DNA of 64,000 nucleotides from Noviherbaspirillum saxi (GTDB lineage Bacteria > Pseudomonadota > Gammaproteobacteria > Burkholderiales > Burkholderiaceae_D), in NCBI RefSeq assembly GCF_003591035.1, contig NZ_QYUO01000001.1, positions 2,976,001-3,040,000 of the forward strand, written 5' to 3'. The translations under genes and the position numbers were made by a program. The stretch's first letter is position 1. Each line of letters begins with the position of its first letter. Positions 18,345-29,837 of the stretch are shown here, in pieces. The notes beneath the pieces were generated by a model. The model worked only from the letters and a program-made list of their open reading frames with translations. It was not told the DNA's origin and searched no databases.

Positions 18345-19022
18345 TTAGGCACCGCGCGGCGGCAGACTGACCAGGTAGTACACGGCCAGCGCAGAGACGG
18401 CCACGATAAGTAATGCCAGCAAGCGCATGCCCCAGCCATCGTTGGCATGCGGCGCATCGAACTCGACGTGCTGATCCCCGGTCAGCATTGGTGTCACCAG
18501 ATCCTGCTTCTTGCGGAAGTAATACACGGCGATGGCCAGCAAATGCATCGCAACCAGCAGGTAAAGCAGATTGGCGCTTACCTCCTTGTGGAACCAGGTA
18601 ATCTGGTCCGACAAATCCTTGCTGATGAATTTGACCAGCGGCCCCTCGCTGGCAATATCGTCGTTCGCATACAGTCCGCTTATCGCCTGCGCCGCCACTA
18701 CGCCGAGCATGGCAAACACCGACAGACTGCCGAGCGGATTATGGCCGATGTATTTCCCCTTCAGCGCGTCCTTTCCTCCGCGCAGGTAGCCGACAATGGT
18801 CGACGGCCCATGAAGGAAACTGACAAAGCGCGCATACCGGCTGCCGACCAGACCCCAGATAATGCGAAAGCCGACCAGGGCCAGCACTGCATAACCGGAC
18901 CGAAAATGCCATTCCATTGCATTGCCACCGATCTGTTGGGTAATGATCGATACGAGAATCAGGATCGCCAGCATCCAGTGGAAAAGACGGACAGGCAAAT
19001 CCCATACGCGTACTTTTTTCAT
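18345..19022 (-). CDS. Cytochrome b561-type membrane protein (Ni/Fe-hydrogenase b-subunit-like)
   Basis: A 225-residue membrane cytochrome b of the COG3658 type. MKKVRVWDLPVRLFHWMLA at the N terminus is diagnostic. About four to five hydrophobic helices carry heme-ligand histidines (RLFHWML; WHFRSGYAVL; WFHKEVSANLLYLLVAMHLL quoted in two parts). Such proteins usually pair with small c-type cytochromes; the cytochrome c' gene at 17029 is the likely partner. No hydrogenase genes are present. Its 3' end nearly touches that of the LprI-like gene (3-bp gap). Confidence 0.9.
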   Translation of the reverse strand: MKKVRVWDLPVRLFHWMLAILILVSIITQQIGGNAMEWHFRSGYAVLALVGFRIIWGLVGSRYARFVSFLHGPSTIVGYLRGGKDALKGKYIGHNPLGSLSVFAMLGVVAAQAISGLYANDDIASEGPLVKFISKDLSDQITWFHKEVSANLLYLLVAMHLLAIAVYYFRKKQDLVTPMLTGDQHVEFDAPHANDGWGMRLLALLIVAVSALAVYYLVSLPPRGA

Positions 19023-19110
19023 GTGAGTCCTAAGCGGGTGTACAAAAATTTTTTGGCAAAGATGTAAGTCGCACGCGGGCTTGGCAGTGGAACGGGTGAC
19101 TCCCTTTACC

Positions 19111-19203
19111 CGTCATTCGCGCGAAGGCGGGAATCCATACCGAAGTTGATTTAAGTGAGTCCCAAGTGACTCCCTATGGATTCCCGCCTTCGCGGGAATG
19201 ACG
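19111..19203. repeat. Inverted pair of dRS3-like repeats
   Basis: CGTCATTC-CGCGAAGGCGGGAATCCATA type unit at 19111-19139 and its complement at 19175-19203, with one mismatched pair, separated by 35 bp. Each unit contains the ATTCCCGC...GCGGGAAT core seen in widespread bacterial intergenic repeats such as neisserial dRS3. A direct repeat GTGACTCCCT (19096 and 19167) accompanies the pair. Confidence 0.75.
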
Positions 19204-19264
19204 ATGGTTTGAGAGGAGAGGGTTCGATATTGTTCTTTCAAAAAATTTTCCCCATTTGCTTGGT

Positions 19265-19448
19265 TTAGAGCAGTTTCAGTCTGACTTGCCAGGCGAGGCC
19301 GAGGCGATTTGCCTGTGGAACAAGGCGCAAGTCGTGACATGCGCGACATGGCGAGCCACGGCAAGGAGGCCTCGGCGGCCCCTCGCAACGCCGTGCCGCG
19401 GGCAAAGCGTCCGGGGTCGACGGTACAGTCAGGCTGAAACTGCTCTAA
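19265..19448. mobile_element. MITE-like element with 22-bp terminal inverted repeats
   Basis: The 22-bp ends at 19265-19286 (starting TTAGAGCAGTTTCAG) and 19427-19448 (ending CTGAAACTGCTCTAA) are complementary at 21 of 22 positions. The 140-bp interior is GC-rich and carries no gene. No clear target duplication is seen. The structure suggests a non-autonomous transposable element; the parent transposase family is unknown and differs from the IS630 copy in this window, whose ends are unrelated. Confidence 0.6.
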
Positions 19449-19513
19449 TAATGTGACGGATGTTCCGATGAATTGCCGGCGCAAACCCAAGCACTCTTAG
19501 CTTAGTTTAGCCG

Positions 19514-19546
19514 AAAAAAAAGCCGGCTTTCGAGCCGGCTTTTTTG
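19514..19546 (-). terminator. Bidirectional intrinsic terminator after secF
   Basis: AAAAAAAAGCCGGCTTTCGAG-type stem: AAGCCGGCT pairs with AGCCGGCTT around TTCG, with A-runs on one side and T-runs on the other. It lies 17 bp beyond the secF stop and would end the queA-tgt-yajC-secD-secF transcript. Confidence 0.92.
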
Positions 19547-19562
19547 AATTGCGGGGGGGCAG

Positions 19563-20507
19563 TTACACCACCGCGCCATCCGTTTCATCTTTTTCCTTGA
19601 CCGGCTTGATCAAGTCTTCGCGTTTGACGCCGAGCCACATTGCCACCGCAGCGGCAACGAACACCGAGGAATAAATACCGAACAAGATGCCGATGGTCAG
19701 TGCGATTGCAAAATAATGCAGGGTCGCGCCGCCGAACAGCAGCATCGCCAACACCATCATCTGCGTCGATCCATGCGTGATGATGGTGCGGGAAATCGTG
19801 CTGGTGATCGCATGGTTCATCACATCGGCCGTCGTCATTTTTCCATAGCGGCGGTCACGGAAGGTTTCACGCACCCGGTCGAACACCACGACTGATTCAT
19901 TGACCGAGTAACCCAGTACCGCCAGCACCGCCGCCAGCACGGTCAGCGAAAACTCCCACTGGAAGAATGCGAAGAAGCCAAGAATGATCACCACGTCATG
20001 CAAGTTCGCAATGATCGCCGCCACCGCGAATTTCCATTCGAAGCGGAATGCCAGATAGATCACGATGCCGATGATCACCATGCCCAGCGCCAGCAAGCCG
20101 TCATGCGTCAGTTCTTCGCCTACCTGCGGTCCGACGAATTCGACCCGGTGCAGATTGACGGCCGGGTCTTGCGCCTTCAGCGTCGCCATGACCCTTTCGC
20201 TTTGCTGGGCCGAGGTCACATCTTTGCGCGCCGGCAGGCGAATCATCACGTTTTGCGCGGTACCGAAGCTTTGTACCTGGGTATCGGTATAGCCAAGACC
20301 TTCGATCGATGTTCTGATTTTTTCCAGATCGGCCGGTTTGTTGTACACGACTTCAACCACCGTACCACCAGTAAATTCGATCGACAGATGCAATCCCTTG
20401 TACACCAGGAAAAATACCGCGGCGACAAAAGTGAGCGCCGAGATGACGTTGAAGATCAACGCATGGCGCATGAAGGGAATATCCTTGTGAATCCGGAACA
20501 ACTCCAT
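19563..20507 (-). CDS. secF: Protein translocase subunit SecF
   Basis: Inner-membrane partner of SecD that uses the proton gradient to finish protein export through SecYEG. The 314-residue product has a first membrane helix (residues about 18-38), a periplasmic domain with FTGGTVVEV (residues about 45-53), then five helices including GYSVNESVVVFDRVRE and TISRTIITHGSTQMMVLAML. MELFRIHKDIPFMRHA is a usual beta-proteobacterial start. secD lies 108 bp upstream, a longer gap than usual. Confidence 0.97.
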   Translation of the reverse strand: MELFRIHKDIPFMRHALIFNVISALTFVAAVFFLVYKGLHLSIEFTGGTVVEVVYNKPADLEKIRTSIEGLGYTDTQVQSFGTAQNVMIRLPARKDVTSAQQSERVMATLKAQDPAVNLHRVEFVGPQVGEELTHDGLLALGMVIIGIVIYLAFRFEWKFAVAAIIANLHDVVIILGFFAFFQWEFSLTVLAAVLAVLGYSVNESVVVFDRVRETFRDRRYGKMTTADVMNHAITSTISRTIITHGSTQMMVLAMLLFGGATLHYFAIALTIGILFGIYSSVFVAAAVAMWLGVKREDLIKPVKEKDETDGAVV

Positions 20508-20579
20508 TACTTATCTTCCTTTCGCAGGTGTCCTGCTGACGGCGGCGGCTGGTTTGCCCCGCCCTCTTCAATGCATATG

Positions 20580-20607
20580 CCCGGGCCAACCGCCAGCGGC
20601 CGGCCCG
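20580..20607 (-). other. Hairpin in the secD-secF gap
   Basis: CCGGGCC pairs with GGCCCGG around a 14-nt loop within the 108-bp gap. No U-run follows, so it is not a classic terminator; it may affect RNA stability or the secD:secF ratio. Confidence 0.45.
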
Positions 20608-20615
20608 GAGATGGA

Positions 20616-22484
20616 TCAGGTATTCGGCTTCCAGACTTGGCCGATAGACACGCCCGACAGTTTCTTCTTGCGGCCATACCAGAGGTTGGCCACGCCGCGC
20701 GAGACGAACACCGCCGAGAAAATCGAGGTCAGGATGCCGATGCAATGCACGACCGCAAAGCCGCGGATCGCGCCCGAGCCAAAGATCAGCAGTGCCAAGC
20801 CGGCGATCATCGTGGTCACGTTGGAGTCGAGAATAGTGGCCCATGCGCGATCGAAACCGGCCGCAATCGCTGCCTGCGGCGAATTGCCGTTACGCAGTTC
20901 TTCCCGGATACGTTCATTGATCAGCACGTTGGCATCGATCGCCATACCAAGGGTAAAGGCAATCGCCGCCATGCCCGGCAAGGTCAGCGTGGCCTGCAGG
21001 GTCGACAGCACTGCGATCAGCAGCATCAGGTTAACCGCCAGCGCAAACACGCTGAAGAAGCCGAACAGGTGGTAATAGATCATCATGAAGATGGCGATCG
21101 CCGCGAAACCGTACAGGGTCGAGTTGAAACCCTTCTGGATGTTCTCGGCACCCAACTGCGGACCGATCGTGCTTTCTTCGATGATTTCCATTGGCGCTGC
21201 AAGCGAACCGGCGCGCAACAGCAGTGCCAGGTCATTGGCCGCGTCGGCGGAACCCATGCCGGTGATCTGGAAGCGGGAGCCGAGTTCATCGCGGATCGTC
21301 GCCACCGTCAGTACTTCACCCTTGTTCTTTTCAAACAGGACGATAGCCATGGACTTGCCGATCTTGCTGCGCGTCGCTTCGCGCATGCGTCGGCCGCCGT
21401 CGCCGTTCAAGTCGATACTGACAGCGGGCTGCTGGTTCTGGTCGAAGCTGGCGCCGGCGCTGGAAATGTAGTCGCCGGTGATGACAGGATCCTTGTACAG
21501 CACGACGGGTGCACCCTTGCCGATCTTGAACAGTTCGGAACCGAAAGGTATGGCAGCGGTTTCTTCAGTGCCGCGCATTACGCTTTCATCGACCATCCGC
21601 ACTTCCAGCGTCGCGGTACGGCCGATGATGTCTTTTGCACGGGACACATCCTGCACGCCCGGCAATTGCACGACGATGCGGTCGGCGCCCTGGCGCTGGA
21701 TCACCGGTTCCGCGACACCCAGCTCATTGACGCGCTTGGACAGCGTGCTGATATTTTGCTGGACTGCTTCTTCGGTGGTGCGCTTGAGCGCTTCGGGACG
21801 GAAAGTGCCGATCAGTTTCAGGTCGGCGCCATCGGCCGCATCCTGCAATGCCAGTTCCGACAATTGCGACACGAGCACTTCGCGCGCCCTGTCGCGGGTT
21901 TCGGCATCGCGGAACAGCACCACGATCTGGTCGCCGTTACGGCTGATGCCCGCATGCCGCACATTCTTGTCGCGCAACATGCTGCGCACGCTGGTTTGCA
22001 AACCTTGCAGGCGCTTGTTGATCACGGCCTTGGTATCGACCTGCATCAGGAAGTGCACACCGCCGCGTAAGTCGAGGCCGAGGTACATCGGCATCGCACG
22101 CAGGCTTTGCAGCCATTGCGGGGTATTGGGCAACAGGTTGAAAGCGACGATATAGGTCGGGTCGTTAGGATCGGTGTTGAGCTCCTTTTCCAGCAGGGAC
22201 TTGGCGCGGAACTGCGTATCGGTATCGACGAAGCGCGCGCGCACCGAACCCTGGTTGCCGCTGAGGTCGAACAGCACGCTTTCGGGCGCCATGCCGGCCT
22301 TGCTCAATGCATCGGCTACCCGGGTCATCGTGGCCTGGTCGACCTTGACGGTGGCTTTCGCGCTGCTGACCTGGACGGCCGGCGATTCGCCGAAGAAGTT
22401 GGGCACCGAGTACAACACGCCGAACAACAGCGCGATCACGATGAGGATGTATTTCCAGAGGGGATAGCGATTCATAGCTTTCAA
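20616..22484 (-). CDS. secD: Protein translocase subunit SecD
   Basis: A 622-residue membrane protein with one N-terminal helix (YPLWKYILIVIALLFGVLYS), a large periplasmic region containing DLRGGVHFLMQVD (about residues 124-136) and VVQLPGVQD, and five C-terminal helices with the RND-type motif GMAIDANVLINERIREELR. It forms a complex with SecF and YajC that assists late steps of translocation. All expected segments are present and its length is normal. It is the fourth gene of the queA-tgt-yajC-secD-secF operon. Confidence 0.98.
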   Translation of the reverse strand: MKAMNRYPLWKYILIVIALLFGVLYSVPNFFGESPAVQVSSAKATVKVDQATMTRVADALSKAGMAPESVLFDLSGNQGSVRARFVDTDTQFRAKSLLEKELNTDPNDPTYIVAFNLLPNTPQWLQSLRAMPMYLGLDLRGGVHFLMQVDTKAVINKRLQGLQTSVRSMLRDKNVRHAGISRNGDQIVVLFRDAETRDRAREVLVSQLSELALQDAADGADLKLIGTFRPEALKRTTEEAVQQNISTLSKRVNELGVAEPVIQRQGADRIVVQLPGVQDVSRAKDIIGRTATLEVRMVDESVMRGTEETAAIPFGSELFKIGKGAPVVLYKDPVITGDYISSAGASFDQNQQPAVSIDLNGDGGRRMREATRSKIGKSMAIVLFEKNKGEVLTVATIRDELGSRFQITGMGSADAANDLALLLRAGSLAAPMEIIEESTIGPQLGAENIQKGFNSTLYGFAAIAIFMMIYYHLFGFFSVFALAVNLMLLIAVLSTLQATLTLPGMAAIAFTLGMAIDANVLINERIREELRNGNSPQAAIAAGFDRAWATILDSNVTTMIAGLALLIFGSGAIRGFAVVHCIGILTSIFSAVFVSRGVANLWYGRKKKLSGVSIGQVWKPNT

Positions 22485-22562
22485 CGTTACATGTTGAACG
22501 GGCCTGCGGACCCGTGGGAAGCGCCTGCTTGTCGAGCGAAAGAGGCGCTTGCCGGTCCGTTG

Positions 22563-22886
22563 TTACAGCGCCTTGATTGTGCCCTTGGGCAACAGCGTAG
22601 CAACAGCGGCTTTTTGCACGAGGATTTCGGTGCCGTTGGCGACTTCCAGCGTGACATAGGCATCGGTCACCTTGGAGACTTTGCCCAGCATGCCGCCGGC
22701 TGTGATGACTTCATCGCCCTTGGCTAGGGCTTCCATCATGGCTTTTTGCTCTTTCTGACGTTTCATTTGCGGACGAATCATCAGGAAGTACAGCACTACA
22801 AACATCAGAATGATGGGCAGGAAGCTCATCAGGCTGCTTTCGGCACCTGTGGTGGCGGCTTGTGCGTAGGCGTTGGATATGAACAC
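22563..22886 (-). CDS. yajC: Preprotein translocase accessory subunit YajC
   Basis: A 107-residue single-helix membrane protein associated with SecDF. The helix is LMSFLPIILMFVVLYFLMIRP (about residues 20-39), followed by a basic segment (MKRQKEQKAMMEAL) and the conserved GDEVITAGGMLGKV. Start taken as GTG at 22886 (VFISNAYAQA), because GGAG lies 7 bp upstream and the family begins there; an ATG at 22916 would add ten atypical residues. tgt lies upstream and secD downstream. Confidence 0.93.
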   Translation of the reverse strand: MFISNAYAQAATTGAESSLMSFLPIILMFVVLYFLMIRPQMKRQKEQKAMMEALAKGDEVITAGGMLGKVSKVTDAYVTLEVANGTEILVQKAAVATLLPKGTIKAL

Positions 22887-23013
22887 GTTTTTGCTCCAGA
22901 TTGTAATGGTGATCAACCCGGCATTCTAGCACCCGTCGCGGCGTTTCTTGGTGCCGCCGGAAAAGAGTCCGGGCAGCAGGAATGACAAGCGCTTGCAGCA
23001 ATAACAGCAATAA

Positions 23014-25156
<2,143 letters not shown>

Positions 25157-25341
25157 GCTTCAGGATCGCATAGAAAGTTGCCGCTGCGGGCGCTGCATGG
25201 CAATAGTGGCTATTGGAGCCGTCGGCCGGCGCCATTCTTAACAAGATTGCCATACAATGACAGGCGCGCTTTCAAGCGCGCGACCCGCCCGTTACGGCGA
25301 ACAAAACCCGCTATTTTACCGCCTTGCCGCCCGATTTACGT

Positions 25342-27423
25342 ATGCCCGTTTCCAAGAGCAAGCCCGCCACGACTGCCAAACCGAAAACCAAAGCCACGCT
25401 GGAAAGCAAGCTGGCCAAGCTCGGCTTGCGAAACGACATGGACCTGGTGCTGCATCTGCCGATGCGCTACGAAGACGAAACCCGGATCACGCCCATCCAG
25501 CAAGCCGGTTTCATGGGCGGCAATGTGGCCCAGGTGGAAGGCGTGGTCACCGAATGCGACATCCAGTATCGTCCGCGCCGCCAGCTGGTCGTGACGATCG
25601 CCGACGACAGCGGTCAGCTGGTGATGCGCTTTCTCAATTTTTATGGCAGCCAGGTCAAGCAGCTGGCCGTCGGCACCCGGGTACGCGCGCGCGGCGAAGT
25701 CCGGCACGGATTCTTCGGCGCGGAAGTGGTGCACCCGACCTACAAGGTCGTCGAGGAAGGCGCGCCGCTACCCACCGCGCTGACCCCGGTCTATCCGGCC
25801 GGGGAAGGCTTGTCGCAAGCCTATCTGCGCAAGGCGATCGGCAACGCGCTGACCCGTGTCGACTGGCGCGATACGCTGTCGCCGGAGCTGCTCGCCGCCC
25901 TCAAGCTGCAAGCATTCGAACCCTCGATCAAGTTGCTGCACAATCCGCCTTCCGACATCGATGAACATGCGCTGATGGAGCGCTCGCATCCGGCATGGAT
26001 ACGGATGAAATTCGATGAACTGCTGGCGCAGCAACTCTCGCTCAAGCGCGCGCAGGCGGCGCGGCGCGCCAAGGGCGCCAGCGCCTTGCCGGTGATCGGG
26101 GAATTGTCGAATGCCTTCCTCGCTACCCTGCCGTTCCAGCTGACCGGCGCACAGCAACGCGTGCTGGAAGAAATCCGGGCCGACCTGCGCGCATCCTATC
26201 CGATGCAGCGCTTGCTGCAAGGCGATGTCGGCAGTGGCAAGACCGTGGTCGCCGCGCTGGCCGCCGCACAGGCGATCGACAGCGGCTTTCAGGCTGCGCT
26301 GATGGCGCCGACCGAAATCCTGGCCGAGCAGCATTTCCGCAAGATCGCGATGTGGATGGAGCCTTTGGGCGTGCGCGTTGCGTGGCTGACCGGCAGCCTG
26401 AAGAAAAAGGAAAAGGAAGCTTCGCAAGCGATGATCGAGTCGGGCGAAGCGCATCTGATCATCGGCACTCATGCCTTGATCCAGGAGGGCGTCGAATTCG
26501 GCAAGCTCGGCCTGGTGATCGTCGACGAGCAGCATCGTTTCGGTGTCGGCCAGCGTCTCGCATTGCGCAACAAGGGACTGGACCCGACCACGGCCCAGAC
26601 CGTGCCGCACCAGTTGATGATGTCGGCCACGCCGATTCCGCGCACGCTTGCGATGACCTATTACGCCGACCTCGAAGTCTCGGTGATCGACGAACTGCCG
26701 CCGGGCCGCACGCCCATCGTCACGCGCATCATCGATCAGAACCGACGCGATGAAGTGATCGAACGGGTGCATGCGGCCGCGCTGGAAGGACGGCAGGTCT
26801 ACTGGGTATGCCCGTTGATCGAGGAGTCCGAAGCGCTGCAGCTGCAGACCGCGACCGATACCCATGCGACGCTGTCGGCTGCGCTGCCCGACCTGCGCGT
26901 GGGTCTGGTGCATGGGCGCATGAAGCCGGTTGACAAGCAGTTGGTGATGGATGCCTTCATTCGTGCCGAAGTCCATGTGCTGGTCGCCACCACCGTGATC
27001 GAAGTCGGCGTCGATGTGCCGAATGCCTCGCTGATGGTGATCGAGCATGCAGAACGCTTTGGCCTGTCGCAATTGCATCAGCTGCGCGGGCGGGTTGGCC
27101 GCGGGTCGGCTGCCAGTATTTGCCTGTTGCTGTACCAAAGCCCGCTCGGGCAAGTCGCCAAGCAGCGCCTGATGACCATGCGCGAAACCACCGATGGCTT
27201 TGAAATCGCGCGGCGCGACCTGGAAATCCGCGGGCCCGGAGAATTCCTGGGCGCCCGCCAATCCGGTCAGGCCATGCTGCGTTTCGCCGACCTGGAAACC
27301 GATCAATGGCTGGTGGAAAAAGCCCGCGATCTGGCGCAATCCCTGCTTCATCAGGATGCGGCAACAGTGGAAGCGCATCTTGCGCGCTGGTTGGGCGGCC
27401 GGGAAGAATTCCTCAAGGTATGA
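25342..27423 (+). CDS. recG: ATP-dependent DNA helicase RecG
   Basis: Branch-migrating helicase that remodels stalled replication forks and Holliday junctions. With the ATG at 25342 it has 693 residues, exactly the E. coli length. It has an N-terminal wedge (OB-fold) domain, then helicase motifs: GDVGSGKTVVA (Walker A), APTEILAEQHF, DEQHRFGV (DEXH box), SATPIPRTLAM and the motif VI region RGRVGRG. A TTG at 25324 is a less likely start. oxyR follows 132 bp downstream on the same strand, a recG-oxyR neighbourhood known also in Pseudomonas. Confidence 0.97.
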   Translation: MPVSKSKPATTAKPKTKATLESKLAKLGLRNDMDLVLHLPMRYEDETRITPIQQAGFMGGNVAQVEGVVTECDIQYRPRRQLVVTIADDSGQLVMRFLNFYGSQVKQLAVGTRVRARGEVRHGFFGAEVVHPTYKVVEEGAPLPTALTPVYPAGEGLSQAYLRKAIGNALTRVDWRDTLSPELLAALKLQAFEPSIKLLHNPPSDIDEHALMERSHPAWIRMKFDELLAQQLSLKRAQAARRAKGASALPVIGELSNAFLATLPFQLTGAQQRVLEEIRADLRASYPMQRLLQGDVGSGKTVVAALAAAQAIDSGFQAALMAPTEILAEQHFRKIAMWMEPLGVRVAWLTGSLKKKEKEASQAMIESGEAHLIIGTHALIQEGVEFGKLGLVIVDEQHRFGVGQRLALRNKGLDPTTAQTVPHQLMMSATPIPRTLAMTYYADLEVSVIDELPPGRTPIVTRIIDQNRRDEVIERVHAAALEGRQVYWVCPLIEESEALQLQTATDTHATLSAALPDLRVGLVHGRMKPVDKQLVMDAFIRAEVHVLVATTVIEVGVDVPNASLMVIEHAERFGLSQLHQLRGRVGRGSAASICLLLYQSPLGQVAKQRLMTMRETTDGFEIARRDLEIRGPGEFLGARQSGQAMLRFADLETDQWLVEKARDLAQSLLHQDAATVEAHLARWLGGREEFLKV

Positions 27424-27555
27424 CATAGCCGCCCGCACTTTAACGCGATGCTGCAGTTTTCTGCGTTCTCTCTATACTGATGCTATCGCAAGCACGATTG
27501 CGATTGGATTTATGACAAGGCACTTTTGTGCTGCCTTGCGCTCACGAGTACAGAC

Positions 27556-28503
27556 ATGACGCTTACCGAACTCAAATACATCGTCGCAGTCGCACGCGAA
27601 AAGCATTTCGGCCATGCGGCCGAAGCCTGCTTCGTGGCACAGCCTACCCTTTCCGTGGCCATCAAGAAACTTGAAGATGAGCTCGGCGTAACGATCTTCG
27701 AGCGCGGCGGCACCGAAATTTCCGTTACGCCGCTCGGCTCGCAAATCGTTGCCCAGGCCGAACGCGTGCTGGAACAGACCGCGGCGATCAAGGAAATCGC
27801 CAAGCAGAACAAGGATCCGCTGGCAGGTCCGCTACGGCTTGGCGTAATTTACACGATCGCACCCTATCTATTGCCTCCGCTGGTCAAGACCATGATCGAG
27901 ACCGTGCCGCAAATGCCGCTGGTATTGCAGGAAAACTTTACCGCCAAGCTGATCGAATCGCTGCGGCAAGGCGAACTCGACGCCGCCATCATGGCACTGC
28001 CGTTTGCCGATCAAGGCTTGATGGTGCAAGCCCTGTATGACGAACCCTTCGTCGTCGCGCTGCCCAAGCATCATGCATGGGCGAATCGCAATGCGATCGA
28101 TGCGCAGCAACTCAAAACCGAAACCATGCTGCTGCTTGGGAATGGACACTGCTTCCGCGATCAGGTGCTGGAAGTGTGTCCGGAAATGGCACGATTTTCG
28201 ACCAGCGGCGACGGCATTGCGCGCACTTTCGAAGGTTCATCGCTGGAAACCATCCGCCATATGGTGGCTTCCGGCATCGGCATCACGGTATTGCCGCAAG
28301 CCTCGGTACCGGACATGCAATCGAAAGACGGCATGCTGCGCTACGTGCCCTTTTCCTCACCCGGCCCTTCGCGCCGCGTCGTGATCGCCTGGCGCAAGAG
28401 TTTTACGCGAGGAGCCGCGATTGAGGCGGTGCGGCAGGCGGTATTGTCGTGCGCATTGCACGGCGTGACGATGCTCAATGAGGCGGAAACGGCGGAAGCC
28501 TGA
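27556..28503 (+). CDS. oxyR: Hydrogen-peroxide sensor and regulator OxyR
   Basis: A LysR-family regulator of 315 residues that activates peroxide defence when its cysteines form a disulfide. The helix-turn-helix lies near residues 18-37 (HAAEACFVAQPTLSVAIKKL). The redox cysteines fall at exactly Cys199 and Cys208 (GHCFRDQVLEVC), the E. coli numbering, which separates OxyR from other LysR proteins. Start taken at 27556 (MTLTELKYIVAVAREKHF); an in-frame upstream start would add ten unusual residues. No katG or ahpC is adjacent. Confidence 0.97.
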   Translation: MTLTELKYIVAVAREKHFGHAAEACFVAQPTLSVAIKKLEDELGVTIFERGGTEISVTPLGSQIVAQAERVLEQTAAIKEIAKQNKDPLAGPLRLGVIYTIAPYLLPPLVKTMIETVPQMPLVLQENFTAKLIESLRQGELDAAIMALPFADQGLMVQALYDEPFVVALPKHHAWANRNAIDAQQLKTETMLLLGNGHCFRDQVLEVCPEMARFSTSGDGIARTFEGSSLETIRHMVASGIGITVLPQASVPDMQSKDGMLRYVPFSSPGPSRRVVIAWRKSFTRGAAIEAVRQAVLSCALHGVTMLNEAETAEA

Positions 28504-28579
28504 TGTGTGGCGTGTAGCTTGTATTGCTACTTATTGCTGGTGAAACGCGCAAATGAATTTGAAATATGCGCTACGCGCT

Positions 28580-28602
28580 CCTTCCCCCTGCAAGGGGGAA
28601 GG
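28580..28602. repeat. Short CCTTCCCC/GGGGAAGG palindrome
   Basis: CCTTCCCC-CTGCAAG-GGGGAAGG in the 192-bp gap between convergent oxyR and ugpC. Same family as 3968-4018, 30712-30732, 31699-31720 and 50215-50237. It could terminate transcription weakly; no U-run follows. Confidence 0.7.
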
Positions 28603-28656
28603 AACTTTACAGTGAATCGCTTTCAGTATGTCGACTCACAGACTCATGTAATCCGT

Positions 28657-28686
28657 TGTTTTTCCCCTCCAAGTGGGGGGAAAACT
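28657..28686 (-). terminator. Hairpin close to the ugpC 3' end
   Basis: TTTTCCCC pairs with GGGGAAAA (about 28661-28685), 10 bp past the ugpC stop. A-rich and T-rich flanks would give a terminator-like structure in either direction. Confidence 0.5.
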
Positions 28687-28695
28687 CATAACACA

Positions 28696-29772
28696 TTAGC
28701 CCTCAATGCGGCGCGTCGTCTCCGGATCGAACCAGTGCATCGCGCTCCCATCGAAGCCCGCTTCCACACGTTGACCGGCCTCGATCTGAACACCGGCCGG
28801 CGCGCGAATGACCAGCGTCTGGCCACCGGCCACGCCATGCACCAGCACATCGGCGCCCAGCGCCTCGACCATCTCCACCTGCATCGCAATTCCGGGCCTT
28901 CCCAGGATCAAATGCTCGGGCCGCACGCCAAGTATCGATTCGCGCGCGGACAAGCCGGACCGTGCAGCCGGCAACGCCAGCTGTATGCCATCGCCGATGG
29001 CAAGCGTCGCGCCGTCGCCGCTCACCATTCCGCGCATCAGGTTCATCGGCGGTGAACCGATGAAGCTCGCGACGAAGGTGGTGGCCGGCTTGCCGTAGAC
29101 TTCCGCCGGCGTGCCGATCTGTTCGGCGCGGCCGGCATTCATCACGATCATGCGCTGGCCCAGGGTCATTGCCTCGACCTGGTCATGCGTCACGTACAGG
29201 CTGGTGGTGCCGATCGCGCGATGCATCTTTTGAATTTCCAGGCGCATCTGCACGCGCAGCTTGGCATCGAGATTGGACAGCGGTTCGTCGAACAAAAATA
29301 CCGCCGGCTCGCGCACGATCGCGCGCCCCATCGCGACGCGCTGCCGCTGTCCGCCGGACAACTGGCGCGGCGTACGTTCCAGCAGCGCGCCCAGTTCGAG
29401 GATCCTGGCGGCTTTTTGCACCCGCAGATCGATATCGGCCTTGGAAAACTTCCGGATCTTCAATCCGTAGGCCATGTTTTCATACACGCTCATATGCGGG
29501 TACAGCGCATAGTTCTGGAACACCATCGCGATGTCGCGGTCCTTGGGTTCCAGGTTATTGACGACGCGGTCGCCGATCACAATATCGCCGCCGGTGATTT
29601 CTTCCAACCCGGCGACCATGCGCAACAGCGTCGATTTACCGCAACCGGAAGGACCGACCATAACGATGAATTCGCCATCGTCAATGTCGATTGAAATCCC
29701 ATGGATGACGTCTATGCCCTTCGCGCCCTTGCCATAGGTCTTGGTGATTTTTTTTAAATGCACTTGTGCCAT
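28696..29772 (-). CDS. ugpC: sn-Glycerol-3-phosphate ABC transporter, ATP-binding protein UgpC
   Basis: ATPase of 358 residues that powers uptake of glycerol-3-phosphate and glycerophosphodiesters. Walker [10 protein letters not shown] (about residues 38-46), Q-loop [11 protein letters not shown], signature [14 protein letters not shown], Walker [13 protein letters not shown] and the H-loop VTHDQ are all present. A C-terminal TOBE/MalK-type regulatory domain follows ([17 protein letters not shown]). Last gene of the ugpB-ugpA-ugpE-ugpC cluster, 65 bp beyond ugpE. No ugpQ phosphodiesterase is seen. Confidence 0.95.
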   Translation of the reverse strand: MAQVHLKKITKTYGKGAKGIDVIHGISIDIDDGEFIVMVGPSGCGKSTLLRMVAGLEEITGGDIVIGDRVVNNLEPKDRDIAMVFQNYALYPHMSVYENMAYGLKIRKFSKADIDLRVQKAARILELGALLERTPRQLSGGQRQRVAMGRAIVREPAVFLFDEPLSNLDAKLRVQMRLEIQKMHRAIGTTSLYVTHDQVEAMTLGQRMIVMNAGRAEQIGTPAEVYGKPATTFVASFIGSPPMNLMRGMVSGDGATLAIGDGIQLALPAARSGLSARESILGVRPEHLILGRPGIAMQVEMVEALGADVLVHGVAGGQTLVIRAPAGVQIEAGQRVEAGFDGSAMHWFDPETTRRIEG

Positions 29773-29837
29773 GTGTTCCCTGCTTTATCCGTCTTGTCTG
29801 TTGTATCGAGCCGGCTTCCCCACCTCGCCCGTGATTG

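Larger units (their letters stand above)
19023..19562. other. 540-bp intergenic region rich in repeats between cytochrome b and secF
   Basis: No gene is supported. It contains an inverted pair of dRS3-like repeats (19111-19203), a 184-bp element with terminal inverted repeats (19265-19448) and the intrinsic terminator of the sec operon (19514-19546). The remaining sequence is unremarkable. Confidence 0.8.

Noticed and set aside
19998..22070. 690-residue plus-strand open frame across secF/secD
   Set aside because: Antisense shadow of secD/secF with no recognisable motif.
25768..27438. 556-residue minus-strand frame opposite recG
   Set aside because: Shadow of recG; composition is Arg/Gln/His-rich and it has no domain.
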